In this document: one piece after another, positions 45,846 through 55,879 of the stretch
How the letters are laid out: each line of letters opens with the position of its first letter
Position numbering within the stretch: the stretch's first letter is position 1
DNA from: Methylobacterium oryzae
GTDB taxonomy: Bacteria > Pseudomonadota > Alphaproteobacteria > Rhizobiales > Beijerinckiaceae
NCBI RefSeq assembly: GCF_021398735.1
Contig: NZ_CP090349.1
Span: 4,731,001 to 4,795,000 of the forward strand
Length of the DNA stretch: 64,000 bases
Direction: 5' to 3'
Notes under the pieces: model-generated
What the model saw: the letters and a program-made list of their open reading frames with translations, nothing else
What the model was told of the DNA's origin: nothing
Database searches by the model: none
Position numbers and translations under genes: made by a program

Positions 45846-46643
45846 TCACAGGCCGAGCACGTCGGTCATGGTGTAGAGCCCCGGCGGCTTGGGATGCGCC
45901 CAGAGCGCGGCCTTGACGGCGCCCGTGGCGAACAGGCCCCGGTCGGCGGCGTGGTGGCTGATCGTCAGGCTCTCGCCGGTTCCGGCGAAGATCACGCTGT
46001 GGTCGCCGACGACGCTGCCGCCCCGCAGGGTGGCGAAGCCGATATCGCCCGGCCGGCGGGCGCCGGTATGCCCGTCCCGGGTCGAGACCCGAACCGCCTT
46101 CAGGTCGACGCCGCGGCCCTCCGCGGCGGCCTCGCCGAGCATCAGCGCGGTGCCGGAGGGGGCGTCCACCTTCATGCGGTGGTGCATCTCGGCGATCTCG
46201 ATGTCGAACTCGTCGCCCAGGGCCTTGGCGACCCGCCGGACCAGCGCGGCCATCAGGTTGATGCCGAGCGACATGTTGCCCGACTGCACGATGCGGGCGT
46301 GGTACGAGGCCGCCTTCAGCTTGACGAAATCGTCCTCCGAGAGGCCGGTCGTGCCGACGACGTGGACGATGCGCGCCTGGGCGGCGAGCTCGGCGAAGGC
46401 GACCGTGGCGGCCGGCGCGGTGAAGTCGAGGACGCCGTCGGCGCCCGCGAAGGCCGTGAGGGCGTCGTCGGTGACGGGAACGTCGAGGGGTGGCAGCCCG
46501 GCGAGGACGCCGGCGTCCTCGCCGAGCGCCGGCGAGCCGTCGCGCTCGATCGCCGCTGAGAGCGTGCAGCCCTCGGCCTGCGCCACCGCGCGGATCAGCA
46601 TCCGCCCCATGCGCCCGTCGGCGCCGACCACCACGAGCCGCAT
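45846..46643 (-). CDS. dapB: 4-hydroxy-tetrahydrodipicolinate reductase
   Basis: DapB reduces the cyclic intermediate of the lysine/diaminopimelate pathway with NAD(P)H. The 265-residue protein has the Rossmann motif [12 protein letters not shown] (4-15), [11 protein letters not shown], and the diagnostic catalytic [17 protein letters not shown] (about 155-171). Start is ATG 46643 with GGGGAACGGG upstream. It is the first gene of the run through gpmA and alkB. Confidence 0.95.
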   Translation of the reverse strand: MRLVVVGADGRMGRMLIRAVAQAEGCTLSAAIERDGSPALGEDAGVLAGLPPLDVPVTDDALTAFAGADGVLDFTAPAATVAFAELAAQARIVHVVGTTGLSEDDFVKLKAASYHARIVQSGNMSLGINLMAALVRRVAKALGDEFDIEIAEMHHRMKVDAPSGTALMLGEAAAEGRGVDLKAVRVSTRDGHTGARRPGDIGFATLRGGSVVGDHSVIFAGTGESLTISHHAADRGLFATGAVKAALWAHPKPPGLYTMTDVLGL

Positions 46644-46762
46644 CCCGTTCCCCAGCTTGCCGTCTCAGGCGGGCAGGAACGCGGCCGCGCCGGCCCCACC
46701 CCTGCCCGCATCACTGTCCGGGTCCCCGCTCCGCCGCGCGGGCGGCGGGAGCCCGGGCGCTG

Positions 46763-47260
46763 TCACTCCTTCTCGGGGGCGATCTGCTCGAGGCCGCCGA
46801 TATGCTTCTGCGCGTAGAGCGGCAGGCCGATCTGCTTGATCAGCTCGAGCTGGGTCTCGAGGAAGTCGATGTGACCCTCCTCGTCCTCGGCCAGATCCTC
46901 GAAGAGGCGCTTGGACACGCGGTCGTTGATCGAATCGCAGTACTTCGCGGCCTCGAGGTAGAGGCTGCGGGCCTCGTTCTCGGCGGCGAGATCGGATTCC
47001 AGGATCTCCTGAACGTTCTGGCCGATCCGCAGCGGGTCGAGCTCCTGCAGATTCGGGAACCCGTCGAGGAACAGGATCCGGTCGATGAACCGGTCGGCGT
47101 GGTTCATCTCCTCGATCGATTCCTTGCGCCAGAACTTCGCCAGCTCGACGTAGCCCCAGTCATTGAGCATGCGGAAATGCAGCCAGTACTGGCTGACGGC
47201 CGTCAGCTCGCTGCGCAGGCCGCGATTCAGATACTCGATGACCTTGGTGTCGCCCTTCAT
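46763..47260 (-). CDS. bfr: Bacterioferritin
   Basis: Bacterioferritin stores iron in a 24-subunit, haem-containing shell. The 165-residue protein keeps the haem ligand Met52 (IEEMNHAD) and ferroxidase residues Glu18 (RSELTAV), Glu51, His54, Glu94 ([11 protein letters not shown]) and the [11 protein letters not shown] motif near 125-135. A bfd gene lies 44 bases upstream on the same strand, and an Irr-box-like element lies 71 bases before its start. Expression is therefore likely iron-controlled, by inference. Confidence 0.96.
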   Translation of the reverse strand: MKGDTKVIEYLNRGLRSELTAVSQYWLHFRMLNDWGYVELAKFWRKESIEEMNHADRFIDRILFLDGFPNLQELDPLRIGQNVQEILESDLAAENEARSLYLEAAKYCDSINDRVSKRLFEDLAEDEEGHIDFLETQLELIKQIGLPLYAQKHIGGLEQIAPEKE

Positions 47261-47304
47261 GCCCCCGTACTCCTTACCGTGCTCTCAGGCGGGGGGTAGA
47301 AGCA

Positions 47305-47577
47305 TCAGGCCGCGACTCCCTCATCCGCAGTTTGGAATTTCACCAAACTACAGGCGCTCGCGCAAGCCGTCGTGCAAGCATGGCTGCTCTCCGCCGCCGC
47401 GGCCTCGCCCAGCGCGGTCTGCATGATCGCGCGGATCGTGCGGGCGCAGCGCCCGCATTTCGGGCTGCAGCCGAGGCAGGCGTAGACCTGCGCGGGCGTG
47501 CGCGGGCAGCCGGGTCCGGGGGCGAGGCAGCCGCGCACGGCGCCGTCCGATAAGACGTTACAAGAACAGACGATCAT
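47305..47577 (-). CDS. bfd: Bacterioferritin-associated ferredoxin, cysteine-rich variant
   Basis: Bfd delivers electrons to bacterioferritin so that stored iron can be released. This 90-residue version begins MIVCSCNVLSDGAVRG, with C4 and C6, and has the second pair in SPKCGRCARTIR (C41, C44), matching the [2Fe-2S] ligands. It is longer than the usual 60-70 residues and has seven more cysteines: C17, C24, C34, C37 and a tail CTTACASAC (C68, C72, C76). The tail overlaps a palindromic iron-box-like element for bfr. ATG 47577 fits the family start. Confidence 0.88.
   Translation of the reverse strand: MIVCSCNVLSDGAVRGCLAPGPGCPRTPAQVYACLGCSPKCGRCARTIRAIMQTALGEAAAAESSHACTTACASACSLVKFQTADEGVAA
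47331..47347 (-). promoter_or_regulatory. Irr-box (ICE)-like motif upstream of bfr
   Basis: On the plus strand TTTGGAATTTCACCAAA lies within a longer inverted repeat (arms AGTTTGG and CCAAACT, 47329-47349). It matches the known alphaproteobacterial iron control element TTTRGAA-N3-TTCYAAA with one perfect half. It lies 71 bases before the bfr start and inside the 3' end of bfd. Irr control of bfr is known in related bacteria; binding here is inferred. Confidence 0.5.
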
Positions 47578-47647
47578 GCGCGCCGCAAATCCCGTCATCC
47601 CCGTGCCCGCCGCGGTCGTCGACGACCGTCCGGGGCACCCGCGCCAG

Positions 47648-47664
47648 TTTAGAAGAATTGAAAA
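47648..47664 (-). promoter_or_regulatory. Irr-box (ICE)-like motif upstream of bfd
   Basis: TTTAGAAGAATTGAAAA matches the ICE consensus with one perfect half (TTTAGAA). It starts an AT-rich island (47645-47690) that stands out from the surrounding GC-rich DNA and also holds a separate inverted repeat, TTGAAAAG (47658-47665) with CTTTTCAA (47673-47680). The island is 71-113 bases upstream of the bfd start, a plausible iron-regulated promoter. Confidence 0.5.
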
Positions 47665-47770
47665 GTAGCTTGCTTTTCAATACCTTATTGGCGCGGGTCG
47701 ACATGGCACCGCCGCCCGCGCGGGTCAAGGGCGTGCGATCTAAGTGCGCCCCAACTGTCAGGTCGGGCCG

Positions 47771-48388
47771 TCAGCGGGCGAGTTCGCGCAGGCCGAGCCG
47801 GATGAGCACCTTGGCCTCGGCGCCCTCCCCCGCACCCTTGAGCGCGGCCGCGATGGCGGCGGCGGCCTGGACCTGCGGGTAGCCGAGATTGACCAGTGCC
47901 GAGACGGCGTCCGCCACCGGCTGCGGGGCGGCGCCCTCCTCGACGGCGCCCGCAAGGGCGACCAGCGCGGGATCGACGGGCGCGAAGGCCGGGGCCTTGT
48001 CCTTGAGCTCGGCGGCGAGCCTGGCGGCGAGGCGCGGCCCGACGCCCGGGGCCCGGCTGATCGAGCCCTTGTCGCCGGTGGCGATGGCGCTCGCCAGCGC
48101 CTCGGGCTCCAGCACCGACAGAACGCCGAGCGCCACCCGCGCGCCGACGCCCTGGACGGTCTGGAGCAGGCGGAACCACTCGCGCTCGGCGTCCGAGCGG
48201 AAGCCGTAGAGGCGGATCATGTCCTCGCGGACGTGGGTCTCGATCGACAGCGCCGCGGGCTCGCCGACCTTGGGCATGCGCTGCAGGGTCCGCGCCGAGC
48301 AGTGAACGATGTAGCCGACCCCCGACACGTCGAGGATCACGAAATCCTCGCCGAACGAGTCCACGACGCCCTTGAGCTTGCCGATCAT
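47771..48388 (-). CDS. ruvA: Holliday junction helicase subunit RuvA
   Basis: RuvA binds four-way DNA junctions and loads the RuvB motor. The 205-residue protein has the N-terminal OB domain ([20 protein letters not shown]), tandem helix-hairpin-helix motifs ([17 protein letters not shown] and [19 protein letters not shown]) and a C-terminal RuvB-contact domain after an acidic linker ([20 protein letters not shown]). ruvC and ruvB, which usually flank ruvA, are not next to it; bfd lies downstream and a YceI gene is divergent upstream. Confidence 0.95.
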   Translation of the reverse strand: MIGKLKGVVDSFGEDFVILDVSGVGYIVHCSARTLQRMPKVGEPAALSIETHVREDMIRLYGFRSDAEREWFRLLQTVQGVGARVALGVLSVLEPEALASAIATGDKGSISRAPGVGPRLAARLAAELKDKAPAFAPVDPALVALAGAVEEGAAPQPVADAVSALVNLGYPQVQAAAAIAAALKGAGEGAEAKVLIRLGLRELAR

Positions 48389-48519
48389 GCCACGCCTGCC
48401 GCTACCTCGGCTTGCCTACAGAACCGCGGCGGCCTTCGCCAGACGTGCTTGAGCGCGCAGGGAGATCATGAAATCACGGGCCCGCGCCGGCCGAGCTTGG
48501 CCGGTCACGGGGGGATGAC

Positions 48520-49152
48520 ATGCGCGCGCCACTTCTTGTCCTGATCGGCCTGCTCTGCGCCGGCCCGGCCCGGGCGGCGGACAACCCGGCAGCCCCGCCC
48601 GCACCGGTCGCGCCGAGCGCGGATCCGACGCAGGTCCGGCCCGGCAGCTACGTCCTCGATCCGGATCACGGCAAGGTCACGTGGTCGGTCTCGCATCTCG
48701 GCTACTCGACCTATTACGGCCAGTTCACCGGCCTGAGCGGCACGCTCCAGCTCGACCCGAAGGCGCCCGAGAAGAGCCGCCTCGAGGTGACTGTGCCGCT
48801 CGGCGGCGTCATCACCGGCAGCACCCGGCTGAACGAGCACTTCGCGGCCCCGGATTTCTTCGACACGGCCAAGTTCCCGAGCGCCACCTTCACCGCCACC
48901 AAGGTCGAGCCCACCAGCCCGACCACCGCGCGGATCACCGGCGACCTCAACCTGCGTGGGACGGTCCGGCCGTTCGCGATCGACGCCACCTTCAACCAGG
49001 CCGGCATCCACCCTGTGGACCAGCGCTACACCGTGGGCTTCGACGGGCGCGCGGTCGTCAAGCGCTCGGATTTCGGCATCAACGCCTACCTGCCGCAGCT
49101 CGGCGACGAGGTGAGCCTGCGCATCGAGGGCGAGTTCAAGGCCGCGCCCTGA
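48520..49152 (+). CDS. YceI family periplasmic protein
   Basis: The 210-residue protein has a signal peptide (MRAPLLVLIGLLCAGPARA) and a YceI lipocalin-like barrel, with YVLDPDHGKVTWSVSHLGYS, LNEHFAAPDFFDTAKFPSAT and a C-terminal VKRSDFGINAYLPQLGDEV. YceI proteins bind polyisoprenoid or amide lipids; some respond to stress. The substrate is not known here. It is divergent from ruvA. Confidence 0.92.
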   Translation: MRAPLLVLIGLLCAGPARAADNPAAPPAPVAPSADPTQVRPGSYVLDPDHGKVTWSVSHLGYSTYYGQFTGLSGTLQLDPKAPEKSRLEVTVPLGGVITGSTRLNEHFAAPDFFDTAKFPSATFTATKVEPTSPTTARITGDLNLRGTVRPFAIDATFNQAGIHPVDQRYTVGFDGRAVVKRSDFGINAYLPQLGDEVSLRIEGEFKAAP

Positions 49153-49349
49153 CGGCCGGTCTGTCTGCCGACCGCGGGCCGACGCGGCGGGTGACGCCCC
49201 GTCGCCGGACGTGTAGTCAGCCGCCGTCGCGGCGCCGCGGCGAGGGGCGCGCCCAAGGGAACGCGCGTCTCCCGGTCGGCGCCCGGCATCGTCGCGAAGG
49301 TGCGGGTGCGCCACCGCGCCGATCGATGCTTACCCTGGAGGTCTCAGCC

Positions 49350-49754
49350 GTGCGGCGTGTCGGTGTCCCCACCCTTGCCCTGACGCTAGCCCTGACGCTG
49401 AATCTCGCGGGGACGGCCGCCGCGCAGGCGCCCGCCGCGCCGGCCAATCCGGCCGCGCCGGCCTCGGCCCTCGACAATTACGCCTCGGCGGCGGCCACGA
49501 CCATCATCGCCGAGCAGGCCTGCCCGGGCGTGCAGGTCCGGGCCGGCCAGCTGACGACGCTCCGCCTCGCGGCACGCGTCAATGCCGGGCAGGAGGCGAT
49601 CCTGGAGGAGAAGCTGCGCACCCGCGCCACGCAGGTGCGCCAGCAGCTCGCCGCCGACGGCCGGGAGACGTGGTGCGCGCAGGCCCTCGCCGCCTTCGGC
49701 CCGGCGGGCAGCGTCGCGAAGGGCATCCTGGCGACCGGCGCGCCGATCCGGTGA
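49350..49754 (+). CDS. Small secreted hypothetical protein
   Basis: GTG 49350 has a full GGAGGT seven bases upstream and gives 134 residues. ATG 49326 upstream lacks such a site. A signal peptide (PTLALTLALTLNLAGTAAAQ) precedes a helical domain with two cysteines (EQACPGVQVR and ETWCAQAL), likely a disulfide. A similar layout, with a Cys-Pro-Gly and a later Trp-Cys, is common in small alphaproteobacterial periplasmic proteins, but no family is named. Confidence 0.7.
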   Translation: MRRVGVPTLALTLALTLNLAGTAAAQAPAAPANPAAPASALDNYASAAATTIIAEQACPGVQVRAGQLTTLRLAARVNAGQEAILEEKLRTRATQVRQQLAADGRETWCAQALAAFGPAGSVAKGILATGAPIR

Positions 49755-49778
49755 CACCGCCCGGCAGGCCGCCGCGGA

Positions 49779-49807
49779 TTGACACGGCGCCGCCGCGCCC
49801 GTACTGA
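49779..49807 (+). promoter_or_regulatory. Promoter for the rplU-rpmA operon
   Basis: A perfect -35 TTGACA (49779-49784) is followed by a 17-base spacer and TACTGA (49802-49807). This would start transcription near 49814, leaving a leader of about 130 bases before rplU, which could hold a feedback site; I could not identify one. Confidence 0.6.
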
Positions 49808-49943
49808 CCCCGCATGGCGCGCGGCCTCAGCTGGGGTCCGCGCGTTTCGCGTTGTCCGGGCCGAACGCCCGTTCAATGACTTCAAACAAGAAGCCGGTCC
49901 AGGGGCAGCCGCCCCGGAGGCCGTTCGAGAACACGAGAGAACG

Positions 49944-50258
49944 ATGTTCGCAGTCATCAAGACGGGCGGTAAGCAGTACCGCGTCGCCGCCAACGACACC
50001 ATCACCATCGCCTCCCTGGCGGGCGAGGCCGGCGAGGCCGTGACCTTCGGCGAGGTCCTCCTGTTCGCCGACGGCGCGGGCGCGACCCAGGTCGGCGCCC
50101 CGACCCTGTCGGGCATCAGCGTCACGGGCGAGATCGTGCGCCACGGCCGCGACAAGAAGGTCATCGCCTTCAAGAAGCGCCGCCGGCAGAACTCCCGCCG
50201 CAAGCGCGGCCATCGCCAGGACCACACGGTCGTGCGCATCACCGGCATTTCGGCCTGA
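49944..50258 (+). CDS. rplU: 50S ribosomal protein L21
   Basis: The 104-residue protein has the L21 pattern: MFAVIKTGGKQYRVAANDTI (start), FGEVLLFADG and the basic KKVIAFKKRRRQNSRRKRGH then RQDHTVVRITGI. It binds 23S rRNA in the large subunit. rpmA follows after 84 bases, the near-universal pair. ATG 49944 fits the conserved N-terminus. Confidence 0.96.
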   Translation: MFAVIKTGGKQYRVAANDTITIASLAGEAGEAVTFGEVLLFADGAGATQVGAPTLSGISVTGEIVRHGRDKKVIAFKKRRRQNSRRKRGHRQDHTVVRITGISA

Positions 50259-50342
50259 CGCACGCCAGACGCTGGGCGCGTACGGTCCTGAGGGACCGAT
50301 CCGCGACCGCATCCACGCCACTCAGAATTCGGAGCTCATCCC

Positions 50343-50609
50343 ATGGCACACAAGAAGGCTGGCGGCTCGTCCCGCAACGGTCGCGATTCGGAAGGCCGGC
50401 GCCTCGGCGTCAAGAAGTTCGGCTCGGAGGCCGTCATTCCGGGCAACATCATCGTGCGTCAGCGCGGCACCAAATGGCATCCCGGCGCCAATGTCGGCAT
50501 GGGTAAGGACCACACGATCTTCGCGCTGGTACCGGGCCATGTCCGCTTCGAGACGCGCCGCGGGCGCGCCTTCGTAGGTGTTACCCCGCTGGCCGAGGCC
50601 GCGGAATAA
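50343..50609 (+). CDS. rpmA: 50S ribosomal protein L27
   Basis: The 88-residue protein begins [20 protein letters not shown], the conserved N-terminal tail that reaches the peptidyl transferase centre, and continues with [20 protein letters not shown] and a basic C-terminus. It is directly followed by a strong terminator, so this transcript probably ends before the acetyltransferase and obgE. Confidence 0.97.
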   Translation: MAHKKAGGSSRNGRDSEGRRLGVKKFGSEAVIPGNIIVRQRGTKWHPGANVGMGKDHTIFALVPGHVRFETRRGRAFVGVTPLAEAAE

Positions 50610-50714
50610 GAGGCGGGCGCCCTGAGTGGCGAAGCTGGCGTCCCGCCCGGTGTCCCACACCGGACCGGAGACGTCGTTGCCGAGCCCCTGACGGGCCAGG
50701 TCGGACGGAAGACC

Positions 50715-50745
50715 GGGGAGGATGGGACGCCATCCTCCCCTTCGT
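50715..50745 (+). terminator. Terminator after rpmA
   Basis: A perfect 11-bp stem (GGGGAGGATGG with CCATCCTCCCC, 50715-50725 and 50730-50740) closes a four-base loop and is followed by TTCGTCGTCTT. It lies about 105 bases beyond the rpmA stop. Confidence 0.75.
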
Positions 50746-50795
50746 CGTCTTGAGGCGGTGCCCCGGAGCCGGGAGCGCCGCCCTGCGAGGGCACG

Positions 50796-51392
50796 ATGTT
50801 CCCCGATCTGACCCGTGATGACGTTTTCCGGATCGAGACGCGGCGGCTGTGGCTGCGCTGGCCGACCGCCAAGGACAGGGACGCGATCCTGAAGCTGGCC
50901 GGCGACCCGTCGGTCGCCGCGATGCTGGCGCGGGTGCCGCACCCGCTCCCGGCCCCGGAGGTGGACGCGTTCCTGCTGCAGGCGCGCTCGCGGAACGCCG
51001 CCGGTTCGGCGCTCACGCTCGCCCTCGCGCCGCGGGCGGCGCCGGGCAGCCTCATCGGCGTCGTCAGCATCGAGGGGCGGAGCGACGGACCGCCGGAACT
51101 CGGCTACTGGCTCGGGCAGCCCTACTGGGGCAGCGGCCTGATGGCCGAGGCCGTGACGGCCCTGTGCCACGCGTTCTTCGCCTATACGGGCGGGACGGAA
51201 CTCGCCGCCTCGGCCCGCACGGTCAACCCGGCGTCCCGGCGCGTGCTGGAGACCTGCGGCTTCGCGCAGGCCGGCAGCGCGATCCGGCCCTTTCCGGCGC
51301 GCGGCGCGGACCTTCCGGTCGATCTCTTCAGCCTCGACCGGCAGCGCTGGCAGACTCCGCCGTCCGAGCCGGCGATGACGCGGGCCGCCTGA
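50796..51392 (+). CDS. GNAT-family N-acetyltransferase (RimJ/RimL-like)
   Basis: The 198-residue protein has the RimJ/L pattern: RIETRRLWLRWPTAKDRDAI, ELGYWLGQPYWGSGLMAEAV (acetyl-CoA pyrophosphate loop region) and NPASRRVLETCGF near residue 150. Targets of the family are protein N-termini, amino acids or antibiotics; the substrate is unknown. It sits between rpmA and obgE, a position where a GNAT gene is frequent in this order. Confidence 0.88.
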   Translation: MFPDLTRDDVFRIETRRLWLRWPTAKDRDAILKLAGDPSVAAMLARVPHPLPAPEVDAFLLQARSRNAAGSALTLALAPRAAPGSLIGVVSIEGRSDGPPELGYWLGQPYWGSGLMAEAVTALCHAFFAYTGGTELAASARTVNPASRRVLETCGFAQAGSAIRPFPARGADLPVDLFSLDRQRWQTPPSEPAMTRAA

Positions 51393-51438
51393 GGCGGCCC
51401 CGCGGCGCCGGACTGGCCGGCGGCCGCCGACAGGGTGA

Positions 51439-52509
<1,071 letters not shown>

Positions 52510-52529
52510 CCCTCGACCGACTGTTCAAA

Positions 52530-52555
52530 GGGCGGGTCTTGGTTCACACCCGCCC
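52530..52555 (+). other. Hairpin between obgE and proB
   Basis: GGGCGGGT (52530-52537) pairs with ACCCGCCC (52548-52555) around a ten-base loop. There is no T tract, so it is a weak terminator at most and could instead affect proB translation, whose start is 25 bases later. Confidence 0.35.
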
Positions 52556-52579
52556 CGAACGCGCCGTCCCGCAAGAATC

Positions 52580-53695
52580 ATGATCCCTGCCCTCGAAGAA
52601 TTCCGCCGCGTGGTCATCAAGGTCGGCTCGGCCCTGCTGGTCGACCGCAATGCCGGCCGCCTCCGCCACGCCTGGCTCGCCGCGCTGGCCGAGGACATCG
52701 CGGAGCTGCACGGGCGCGGCGTCGACGTCCTGGTCGTGTCCTCGGGCAGCATCGCCCTCGGCCGGACGGTGCTGGGCCTGCCGCCCGGCGTCCTGCGCCT
52801 GGAGGAGAGCCAGGGCGCGGCCTCGGTCGGACAGATCACCCTCGCGCGCCACTGGGCCGAGGCGCTGGGCCATCACGGCATCGTCGCCGGCCAGATCCTC
52901 GTGACGCCGCAGGACACCGAGGAGCGCCGCCGCTACCTCAACGCCCGTGCCACCGTGCTGAAACTCCTGGAGATGCGCGCGGTGCCGGTCGTGAACGAGA
53001 ACGACACGGTGGCGACCTCGGAGATCCGCTACGGCGACAACGACCGGCTCGCCGCCCGGGTCGCCACCATGATCGACGCCGACGTGCTGGTGCTGTTCTC
53101 GGACATCGACGGCCTCTACACGGCGCCGCCCCAGAGCGATCCTGAGGCGCGCCACCTCGCCGTGGTCGATCGGATCACTCCCGAGATCGAGGCGATGGCC
53201 GGCGGCCCGGCCTCCGAGCTGTCGCGGGGCGGCATGCGCACCAAGGTCGAGGCCGCCAAGATCGCGGCCTCGGGCGGCACGCACCTGGTCATCGCGGACG
53301 GGCGCGGGAAGAACCCGCTGAAGGCCGTGCGGGACGGGGCGCGCTGCACGTGGTTCCTCTCGGGGTCCACGCCCACGGCCGCCCGGAAGACCTGGATCGC
53401 CGGCTCGCTGGAGCCGCGCGGCACCCTGACGATCGACGCGGGCGCCGAGCAGGCGCTCCGGAGCGGGGCCAGCCTGCTTCCCGTGGGCGTGCGCGCGATC
53501 GAGGGCAGCTTCTCCCGCGGCGATGCCGTGATGATCCGCGATCCGGAGGGCCGGATCCTCGGCCGCGGTCTCGTGGCCTATGACAGCGCCGAGGCCGCGC
53601 TGATCATCGGTCATCCGAGCGCGCGCATTCCGGAACTGCTCAATTATCCCGGTCGCGCCTGGATGGTGCACCGCGATGACTTGGCACTATTCTAG
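52580..53695 (+). CDS. proB: Glutamate 5-kinase
   Basis: ProB phosphorylates glutamate in the first step of proline synthesis. The 371-residue protein has an amino-acid-kinase domain ([47 protein letters not shown] seen in part, [13 protein letters not shown]) and a C-terminal PUA domain (about 280-365, [20 protein letters not shown]). ATG 52580 has only a weak ribosome site. proA follows after 158 bases. Confidence 0.95.
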   Translation: MIPALEEFRRVVIKVGSALLVDRNAGRLRHAWLAALAEDIAELHGRGVDVLVVSSGSIALGRTVLGLPPGVLRLEESQGAASVGQITLARHWAEALGHHGIVAGQILVTPQDTEERRRYLNARATVLKLLEMRAVPVVNENDTVATSEIRYGDNDRLAARVATMIDADVLVLFSDIDGLYTAPPQSDPEARHLAVVDRITPEIEAMAGGPASELSRGGMRTKVEAAKIAASGGTHLVIADGRGKNPLKAVRDGARCTWFLSGSTPTAARKTWIAGSLEPRGTLTIDAGAEQALRSGASLLPVGVRAIEGSFSRGDAVMIRDPEGRILGRGLVAYDSAEAALIIGHPSARIPELLNYPGRAWMVHRDDLALF

Positions 53696-53767
53696 AAATC
53701 GTCGACACAAGCTAATCTATTTACAATTTTTGTCTCGATGATCGCCACCGTTCCCGGCCCGGCACTC

Positions 53768-53797
53768 TTGTCGAGACGGCGTTCGATGTGCAAATAC
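53768..53797 (+). promoter_or_regulatory. Possible promoter for proA
   Basis: TTGTCG (53768-53773) and AAATAC (53792-53797) are spaced by 18 bases, about 60 bases before the proA start. An AT-rich stretch at 53696-53745, unusual here, lies just upstream and could help open DNA or mark the proB 3' end. The call rests on weak matches. Confidence 0.3.
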
Positions 53798-53853
53798 GGC
53801 GCTCTCCCCCGTCCGGGCCGCGCGCGCGGCCGTCGACAACCGAGGACGCCAGC

Positions 53854-55152
53854 GTGCCCGTCCTGAACCTGAGATCGGACTTCGCCGAGGCCGACGCCCT
53901 TCCGGAGCAGATGGCGGCGATCGGCCGCCGCGCGCGGGCGGCGGCGCGGCGCATGGCGCTGGCCTCGGCGCGGACGAAGGACGTCGCGCTCAAGCTGATC
54001 GCCGAGCGGATCCGCGCGAGCCGCGACGAGATCCTGGGCGAGAACGCCCGGGACGTGGCCGCCGCCCGGAGCGCTGGCCAGACCGCCGCGCTGATCGACC
54101 GTCTCACGCTCGACCCCGGGCGCCTCGCGGCCATCGCGGACGCGGTCGAGAAGGTCGGGTCGCTCGCCGACCCGGTCGGGCGCCAGCTCGCCGCGATCGA
54201 GCGGCCGAACGGCCTCCTGATCGAGCGCATCGCGGTGCCGCTCGGCGTCGTCGGCGTCATCTTCGAGGCGCGCCCCAACGTGACGGCGGATGCCGGCGCG
54301 CTCTGCCTCAAGGCCGGCAACGCCGCGATCCTCCGGGCCGGCTCGGACAGCCATCGCAGTGCGATGGCGATCGCGAAGGCCATGAGCCGCGGGCTCGCCG
54401 ATGCGGGCCTGCCGGAGGACGCGATCCAGCTCGTGCCGACCCGCGACCGCGCCGCGGTCGGGCTGATGCTCGCGGGCCTCGACGGCTGCGTCGACGTGAT
54501 CGTCCCGCGCGGCGGCCGCGGCCTCGTGGAGCGCGTCCAGGCCGAGGCGCGCGTGCCGGTCTTCGCCCATCTCGACGGTATCAACCACGTCTACGTCGCC
54601 GCGGCGGCGGACCTCGACATGGCCCGCAGCGTGCTGCTCAACAGCAAGATGCGTCGCACCAGCGTCTGCGGCGCAGCCGAGACCCTGCTGGTCGACCGCG
54701 CCTGCGCGGCGACGCATCTCGCGCCGCTGGTCCAGGCCCTGCTCGACGCCGGCTGCGCCGTCCGGGGCGATGCCGCGACGCGCGCGGTCGATCCCCGTGT
54801 GACGGACGCTTCCGAGCAGGACTGGCACACCGAGTACCTCGACGCGATCATCGCGGTGCGGGTGGTGGACGGGATCGAGGCCGCCATCGAGCACATCGAG
54901 ACCTACGGCTCGCATCACACCGACGCGATCATCACCGAGAACGACGCCGAGGCGACCCGTTTCCTGGCCGAGGTCGACTCGGCGATCGTCACCCACAACG
55001 CCTCCACGCAGTTCGCCGACGGCGGCGAGTTCGGCTTCGGGGCCGAGATCGGCATCGCCACGGGGCGGATGCACGCGCGCGGGCCGGTGGGCGTCGAGCA
55101 GCTGACCACGTTCAAGTACCGGGTCCACGGCAGCGGCCAGATCCGCCCGTGA
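53854..55152 (+). CDS. proA: Gamma-glutamyl phosphate reductase
   Basis: ProA reduces glutamyl phosphate to the semialdehyde with NADPH. The 432-residue protein has an aldehyde-dehydrogenase fold: [20 protein letters not shown] seen in part, [10 protein letters not shown], catalytic Cys in [14 protein letters not shown] and [23 protein letters not shown] 53854 has GAGGA (53842-53846) seven bases upstream. proB and nadD flank it on the same strand. Confidence 0.95.
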   Translation: MPVLNLRSDFAEADALPEQMAAIGRRARAAARRMALASARTKDVALKLIAERIRASRDEILGENARDVAAARSAGQTAALIDRLTLDPGRLAAIADAVEKVGSLADPVGRQLAAIERPNGLLIERIAVPLGVVGVIFEARPNVTADAGALCLKAGNAAILRAGSDSHRSAMAIAKAMSRGLADAGLPEDAIQLVPTRDRAAVGLMLAGLDGCVDVIVPRGGRGLVERVQAEARVPVFAHLDGINHVYVAAAADLDMARSVLLNSKMRRTSVCGAAETLLVDRACAATHLAPLVQALLDAGCAVRGDAATRAVDPRVTDASEQDWHTEYLDAIIAVRVVDGIEAAIEHIETYGSHHTDAIITENDAEATRFLAEVDSAIVTHNASTQFADGGEFGFGAEIGIATGRMHARGPVGVEQLTTFKYRVHGSGQIRP

Positions 55153-55171
55153 CGCGCACTGACGGTTCGGC

Positions 55172-55831
55172 GTGCGGCTGACCCTGCCGCCGAGCGCTCC
55201 CGGCATGCGGATCGGCCTCTACGGCGGATCCTTCAATCCCGCCCATCTGGGCCACCGGCACGTGACGCTCGCGGCCCTGCGTCGGCTCGGGCTCGACCGG
55301 GTCTGGTGGCTGGTGAGCCCGGGGAACCCGCTCAAGAGCCGGAGTGCTCTCCCCTCCGTCGCGGCGCGGTGCGATCAGGCGCGCCAGATCGCCCGGCACC
55401 CGCGGATCGCCGTGACCGGGATCGAGGCTGCGCTCGGCGTCCGCTTCACGGTGCAGACGCTGCGCTTCCTCACGCGCCGGTGCCCGGGCGTTCACTTCGT
55501 CTGGGTCATGGGAGCCGATTCCCTCGGGACCTTCCATCGCTGGAAGGGCTTCGCCGAGATCGCCCGCCTCGTGCCGATCGCCGTCATCGACCGGCCCGGC
55601 TTCACCATGACGCCGCTGAGTGCCCGCGCGGCCCGACGCCTGGCCGGTGCCCGGGTCCCCGAGGCGGCGGCGTCGACGCTCGCGCTGCGGTCGCCGCCGG
55701 CCTGGATGTTCCTGCACGGGCCGCGCTCGACCCTGTCGTCCACGCAGATCCGCGCGCGCACGGGTCGGGGGACGGCGCCGCCGAAGCCTGCGCGGTTGCA
55801 ATCGCGGCCCGATACCGCCAATTTCACCTGA
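55172..55831 (+). CDS. nadD: Nicotinate-nucleotide adenylyltransferase
   Basis: NadD makes nicotinic acid adenine dinucleotide in NAD synthesis. The 219-residue protein has the nucleotidyltransferase motif GLYGGSFNPAHLGHRHV (15-31) and the second motif STLSSTQIRAR near residue 190. The N-terminal 12 residues before MRIGLYGG may not be translated; ATG 55205 is a possible start. It is in the same frame as rsfS, which follows after only 48 bases. Confidence 0.94.
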   Translation: MRLTLPPSAPGMRIGLYGGSFNPAHLGHRHVTLAALRRLGLDRVWWLVSPGNPLKSRSALPSVAARCDQARQIARHPRIAVTGIEAALGVRFTVQTLRFLTRRCPGVHFVWVMGADSLGTFHRWKGFAEIARLVPIAVIDRPGFTMTPLSARAARRLAGARVPEAAASTLALRSPPAWMFLHGPRSTLSSTQIRARTGRGTAPPKPARLQSRPDTANFT

Positions 55832-55879
55832 TCCCGCAAGGCCCGACGTCGCCGTGCGGCAGAACGAGGAACCAGGACT

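Noticed and set aside
48681..49325. Plus-strand frame overlapping the YceI gene and joined to the small secreted protein
   Set aside because: The overlap is a shadow of YceI. The secreted protein starts at GTG 49350 with a strong GGAGGT.
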